Assembly: GCA_019234815.1 (NCBI GenBank)
Contig: JAFALA010000032.1
Span: forward strand, 1 to 64,000
Length of the DNA stretch: 64,000 nucleotides
From: Burkholderiaceae bacterium
GTDB taxonomy: Bacteria; Pseudomonadota; Gammaproteobacteria; Burkholderiales; Burkholderiaceae_C
Direction of reading: 5' to 3'
The position numbers and the translations under genes are program-made. The notes below the pieces were generated by a model. The model worked only from the letters and a program-made list of their open reading frames with translations. It ran no database searches and was not told where the DNA came from. Every line of letters begins with the position of its first letter. Positions within the stretch are counted from its first letter, which is position 1. Shown here piece after piece: positions 61,800 to 64,000 of the stretch.

Positions 61800-62555
61800 T
61801 CAACCCCAATAGGCTCGCCCGCCGTCCAGCGGCAAGGTCGCACCGGTGAGGTAGGCGGCATCTGGACTCGCCAGAAACACGATGGCACGACCAATATCGT
61901 GTTCGCAGTCGCCGACACGTCCCAGCGGAATCGTCTTGAAAAACGCCTCGGCCTCTTCCGGATTGGCTTCAACCCACCCTTTCAGCCCAGGCGAAAGCGC
62001 ATGCGGCGCAACCACGTTGACGCGAATGCCATCGCCGCCCCATTCGCAGGCTGCCGCGCGCGTCAGGGCGCGAGTGGCTTCCTTGGCTGCCGCATACGCG
62101 CCATAGCCTGAAGCATCCCAACGAACTGCCGCAGATGACGCGAAATTGACAACGACGCCACCACCCTTCAGATACGGATGGCAAGCCCGCATGAATCTCA
62201 GGGTCGCAAGCGGCCCGGACGCCATGCCATCGAGAACAGCTTCGTCTGAAACGTCGAGCAAACGGCCGAGCGGCGCAACCTGTGCGTTGTTGACAAGAAT
62301 CTGCACCCCGCCAAATTGCTCCACGACTGCGGCGACACATCCCTCGATCTGGCTCGGATCCGTCACATCGCAGGTGAACGGCGCCGCCCGCCCTCCGCGC
62401 CGCCTGATTTCGTCGCAGGTCACCAGCAGCTTGTCACGCGTGCGCCCCACCACAGCCACGGCGGCTCCTTCACCGGCAAGGGCGTAGGCGATGCCCTGGC
62501 CCACCCCTTGTCCCGCGCCCGTCACAAGCGCGACCTTGTGGTCGAGTTTTCCCAT
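61800..62555 (-). CDS. SDR family oxidoreductase
   Basis: 251 residues. VALVTGAGQGVGQGIAYALA, NNAQVAPLGRL (unusual Gln after NNA), catalytic Ser in FASSAAVRW, YGAYAAAKEATRAL, VNVVAPHALSPG. Ends LTGATLPLDGGRAYWG, a normal SDR C-terminus. Lies 35 bp before the first SDR and 9 bp after the third, so probably cotranscribed. Confidence 0.9.
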   Translation of the reverse strand: MGKLDHKVALVTGAGQGVGQGIAYALAGEGAAVAVVGRTRDKLLVTCDEIRRRGGRAAPFTCDVTDPSQIEGCVAAVVEQFGGVQILVNNAQVAPLGRLLDVSDEAVLDGMASGPLATLRFMRACHPYLKGGGVVVNFASSAAVRWDASGYGAYAAAKEATRALTRAAACEWGGDGIRVNVVAPHALSPGLKGWVEANPEEAEAFFKTIPLGRVGDCEHDIGRAIVFLASPDAAYLTGATLPLDGGRAYWG

Positions 62556-62564
62556 GAGCCCCCC

Positions 62565-63431
62565 TCACTCAATAATGGCCGGATGCGCCTGCACCGGCCC
62601 ACCCATCCAGTCTCGATAGGACGGCGGCTGCTTGCCGTCGATATCGGTGATCCCGTACCTGAGCGCAGTCTCGGCGCCTATGAGCACCTGGCCCGACTGC
62701 TCCAGCCGTTGCGGATCGCGGTACAGCGCGAGGATCAGCTTGCCCGTGAAGTCCGGGCTCTCTGCCGCCAACGCCAAATTCTTGTACTGGTCAGGATGCG
62801 TGTCCCACACGCGCTTCGTGCGTTCGGTTCGCAACAGCCCCATCCAGATCGACACGGCGGCGACACCCCGGGGACGCAAATCGACCGCCATGTCCCTCGC
62901 GAACTTGTCGACGCCGGCCTTTTGCGCGCCATAGGCGGCACCATGCATGTAGCAATTGGCGCCGTATGACGAGGTGAACACGATCAGGCCCGAGCGCTGC
63001 TTCACCATCAGCGGCGTGGCATGCCAGCTGGCCACGTAGGCCGAGCGCAAGCCCACATCGAGGATGTCGACGAGGTCGAGCGGTTTCTCCCAGAACGGTC
63101 CCTTCTCGATCAGTTGATCGTGCAGGCAGGTCGCGTTGTTGACCAGAATGTCCAAGCGCCCCTGCTCATTTGCAACCCGGTCAAACAGGGCCTTGACCTG
63201 TACATCGTCGGCGTGATCGCAGGCGTGCGCGATGCCCCGGCCACCCAGCGCGTCGATCTCGAGCGCCGTCGAGTGGATCGTGCCAGGCAGCGGCGCGTCG
63301 CCTTCGGTCTGTGTGCGCCCCGTCACGTACACGGTGGCGCCTGCCGCGCCCAGGGCAAGCGCAATGCCCTTGCCAGCGCCTCGCGAGGCCCCCGTGACGA
63401 CGGCCACCAGGCGTTTGTTGTCCTCGTCCAT
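62565..63431 (-). CDS. SDR family oxidoreductase, DHRS1-like
   Basis: 288 residues from MDEDNKRLVAVVTG. VVTGASRGAGKGIALALGAAGATVYVTGR, NNATCLHDQ, FTSSYGANCYMHGAAYGAQKAG. The stretch PFWEKPLDLVDILDVGLRSAYV and the end SGQVLIGAETALRYGITDIDGKQPPSY resemble the mammalian DHRS1 group and its bacterial relatives. Larger than classical SDRs. Substrate unknown. Confidence 0.88.
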   Translation of the reverse strand: MDEDNKRLVAVVTGASRGAGKGIALALGAAGATVYVTGRTQTEGDAPLPGTIHSTALEIDALGGRGIAHACDHADDVQVKALFDRVANEQGRLDILVNNATCLHDQLIEKGPFWEKPLDLVDILDVGLRSAYVASWHATPLMVKQRSGLIVFTSSYGANCYMHGAAYGAQKAGVDKFARDMAVDLRPRGVAAVSIWMGLLRTERTKRVWDTHPDQYKNLALAAESPDFTGKLILALYRDPQRLEQSGQVLIGAETALRYGITDIDGKQPPSYRDWMGGPVQAHPAIIE

Positions 63432-63485
63432 TGAGCGATGACTCCTCTTCAAAAAGTTCGGGAAAAAGCCCGTCAAGTCGGTGCA

Positions 63486-63989
63486 TCAAGCCCGCTGGGC
63501 CTCGCCGTTCTCACTCGCCGGAGCCTGCGCGCCAGCACACAGCACACCCTTCGCAGCCTCATAGCTCACGACCAATGTGGAGGTGACCACGCAACGGGTC
63601 GCCGAGATCTTCCAGACACCGCCGCACTTCCGGTATGCGTCTTCGTAATAGGCACCCAGTTGCGTGATCGTCTGGTCCCGCGTGTTGATCCCCTGGTAAT
63701 GCAGGCCCCACTTGCCGCGCGCATGGAACGCATCAAGTACGGTGACCTCAGGGTTGACACCGTGATGCATCTCGACCATGTGCGGCTGACAGCCAAGTCT
63801 GGAGAAAACCTCCACCAGCTGATCGCGATGGTGGAACACGCCCACGCGACCATAGTCGATCCGAACGGCGCCCGTGATGAAGCAGTCCCTCACCCCTTCG
63901 GGGTCCTTGAGATCACAGCAGGCGAAGTAACGTGCCTTCAGATTCACAATGGCGGCCGCATCTTCAAGCTTGGCCAAGCGTGTCTCCAT
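63486..63989 (-). CDS. SnoaL-like / NTF2-fold protein
   Basis: 167 residues. Small cone-shaped fold: LEDAAAIVNLKARYFACCDLKDPEGVRDCFITGAVRIDYG, then LGAYYEDAYRKCGGVWKISATRCVVTS. SnoaL-like proteins act as dehydratases, isomerases or cyclases; they accompany SDRs in steroid, terpenoid and aromatic catabolism. First gene of the minus-strand cluster visible here; about 54 bp upstream of the third SDR. Confidence 0.85.
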   Translation of the reverse strand: METRLAKLEDAAAIVNLKARYFACCDLKDPEGVRDCFITGAVRIDYGRVGVFHHRDQLVEVFSRLGCQPHMVEMHHGVNPEVTVLDAFHARGKWGLHYQGINTRDQTITQLGAYYEDAYRKCGGVWKISATRCVVTSTLVVSYEAAKGVLCAGAQAPASENGEAQRA

Positions 63990-64000
63990 TGATTCAATCG

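Overview
The window is about 64 kb of high-GC, densely coding proteobacterial chromosome. Gene content and order point to Betaproteobacteria, order Burkholderiales, most likely family Comamonadaceae. The main clues are the gntR/mdh/citE-like/acnB TCA block at the left edge, the xseB-ispA-dxs operon, FolE2 in place of FolE, an RpfE-type gene joined to recJ, and many RND and SDR genes. I cannot name genus or species from sequence alone. There is no rRNA, IS element, prophage or CRISPR array; one tRNA gene (Arg, anticodon TCT) is present.

Layout. 0.1-7.4 kb: a GntR/UTRA regulator divergent from malate dehydrogenase, then a CitE-like CoA-ester lyase, a small exported protein, a VapBC-type toxin-antitoxin pair with its own promoter, and aconitase B, with three good intrinsic terminators. 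7.4-15.5 kb: a large unknown lipoprotein facing away from a three-gene HAE-type RND efflux operon (permease, adaptor, outer-membrane lipoprotein). 15.6-21.8 kb: tRNA-Arg, then a sensory-looking block: a family 3 solute-binding protein, an outer-membrane porin-like protein and a PstS-like protein on the minus strand, facing a membrane Cache/PAS/GGDEF/EAL protein, followed by a STAS-like protein. 22.1-28.8 kb: a minus-strand metal-type (CzcA-like) RND operon whose last gene fuses a RidA domain to a PTS EIIA (PtsN-like) domain.

29-38 kb: DUF2789, ahpF and ahpC (peroxide defence), lysA with divergent lysR across a perfect operator-like palindrome, folE2, and the isoprenoid genes dxs, ispA and xseB. 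The 3' end of lysR overlaps an antisense, synonymously diverged copy of the folE2 C-terminus, which looks like a gene ghost. 38.7-49.5 kb: a Rieske oxygenase, DMT exporter, mercaptopyruvate sulfurtransferase, universal stress protein, ZIP transporter, polyphosphate genes (ppx and ppk1) around a VOC protein, a PuuB-like amine oxidase and a calcineurin-like phosphoesterase. 49.7-57.1 kb: rpfE-like, recJ, a PHP phosphatase, an MsbA-like ABC exporter, thyA, folA and DUF4337. 57.2-60.9 kb: an HtrA/DegP protease and a QseBC/PmrAB-like two-component system, with the same CTTAG-N6-CTTAA box upstream of both htrA and the regulator gene. 61-64 kb: three SDR oxidoreductases and a SnoaL-like protein, the start of a catabolic-looking cluster that continues past the right edge.

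Most of the window is housekeeping. The points I consider least ordinary are the RidA-EIIA fusion at the end of a metal-efflux operon, the folE2 ghost inside lysR, the periplasmic-sensor/c-di-GMP block next to the tRNA, and the shared box linking the two-component system to htrA. Start codons were moved inward from the ORF track wherever translational overlap, a Shine-Dalgarno or a signal peptide supported it.
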